From Pelagihabitans sp037969055 (GTDB lineage: Bacteria; Bacteroidota; Bacteroidia; Flavobacteriales; Flavobacteriaceae): a stretch of DNA of 5,723 bases. The translations under genes were made by a program, and so were the position numbers. The stretch is from NCBI GenBank assembly GCA_037969055.1, contig JBBKWR010000048.1, forward strand, positions 1 to 5,723, given 5' to 3'. How positions within the stretch are numbered: the stretch's first letter is position 1; every line of letters begins with the position of its first letter. Shown here piece after piece: positions 5,489 to 5,723 of this stretch. Below the pieces are notes generated by a model. That model was not told the DNA's origin. It did no database searches and worked only from the letters and a program-made list of their open reading frames with translations.

Positions 5489-5549
5489 TGTTATAAAGTG
5501 TAATGTTGATTTGCTTTAAAGCTATTTCAACGGATCTTTCGCCATGTCG

Positions 5550-5584
5550 CCCAGCGCAATCGATTTACGCTACCGACAACTGGG
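5550..5584. terminator. Possible stem-loop between the ACT-domain gene and the DUF4256 gene
   Basis: CCCAG (5550-5554) can pair with CTGGG (5580-5584), with an AATCGATT palindrome and an AGCG / CGCT pair inside the loop. It begins a few bases past the stop of the ACT-domain gene in the direction of transcription. The loop is long and there is no clear T run, so this is weak. Confidence 0.2.
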
Positions 5585-5588
5585 TTTA

Positions 5589-5723
5589 TTAATGGTTTTT
5601 TGAAAATAATGTTAGCACATTGATTGCTTTTTCCGAATCTTTTTTATCCACAAAAATATGGTCATGGTAATAACCAGCGATAACATTACAACTGATGTTA
5701 TGTTTTGCCAATGCAGTTGAAAA
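5589..5723 (-). CDS. C-terminal part of an ACT-domain protein (5' end beyond window)
   Basis: A minus-strand frame is open from the right edge to TAA at 5591-5589, giving 44 residues. The segment LAKHNISCNVIAGYYHDHIF followed by VDKKDSEKAINVL is typical of the last beta-alpha-beta part of the small standalone ACT-domain proteins (COG3602-like): the phrase N-V-x-A-G-Y-x-H-D-H-x-F-V is their signature. ACT domains bind small ligands, usually amino acids, and regulate enzymes; these standalone ones are about 130 residues, so roughly two thirds of the gene lies outside the window. It ends about 100 bases before the DUF4256 gene, on the same strand. The family assignment is from memory of the motif. 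Confidence 0.75.
   Translation of the reverse strand, partial: FSTALAKHNISCNVIAGYYHDHIFVDKKDSEKAINVLTLFSKNH

Noticed and set aside
5001..5519. Plus-strand frames (5001-5195, 5331-5519) and minus-strand frame 5176-5391 in the DUF4256 region
   Set aside because: All are shadows of the DUF4256 gene, whose frame is conserved along its whole length.

Overview
The window is AT-rich. Its genes mostly start without a clear Shine-Dalgarno sequence, and A/T-rich leaders are the rule. These traits, and the protein families present, suggest a marine flavobacterium or other member of the Bacteroidota. That assignment is an inference from family content and gene-start style; there is no rRNA or phylogenetic marker here. 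Every gene I can support lies on the minus strand, so the region reads from right to left.

Reading in the direction of transcription: the 3' end of an ACT-domain protein (5589-5723, cut by the right edge); a complete DUF4256-type protein (4904-5488); a 96-residue protein with three membrane segments (4475-4765); a 130-residue protein built entirely from ten 13-residue repeats (3991-4383); an Amidohydro_2-type metal hydrolase (2964-3773); a 417-base stretch with no intact gene (2547-2963) that holds a possible gene remnant and short repeats; two overlapping membrane-protein genes, DUF4386 (1854-2546) and a DUF6326-like protein (1426-1857); a spacer of about 280 bases (1143-1425); and an FAD-dependent oxidase of the sarcosine / N-methyltryptophan oxidase family (1-1142), which runs off the left edge still open.

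Only the DUF4386/DUF6326-like pair shows a clear operon signature, an ATGA overlap. The other genes are separated by roughly 90-420 bases and may be independent units. I see no single pathway joining them: there are two metabolic enzymes (amine oxidase and amidohydrolase), several membrane or unknown-function proteins, and an amino-acid-sensing-type ACT protein. This looks like a loosely organised accessory region, not a dedicated system.

The most unusual object is the repeat protein at 3991-4383. Its units follow the pattern S-F-L-G-x-D-G-K-Y-Y-P-x-G, and they fall into two alternating types with a visible 78-bp (two-unit) period in the DNA. I do not recognise it as a named family. A second point of interest is that the DUF4386/DUF6326-like pair is bracketed by an imperfect inverted repeat, and one arm lies within a reading-frame remnant.
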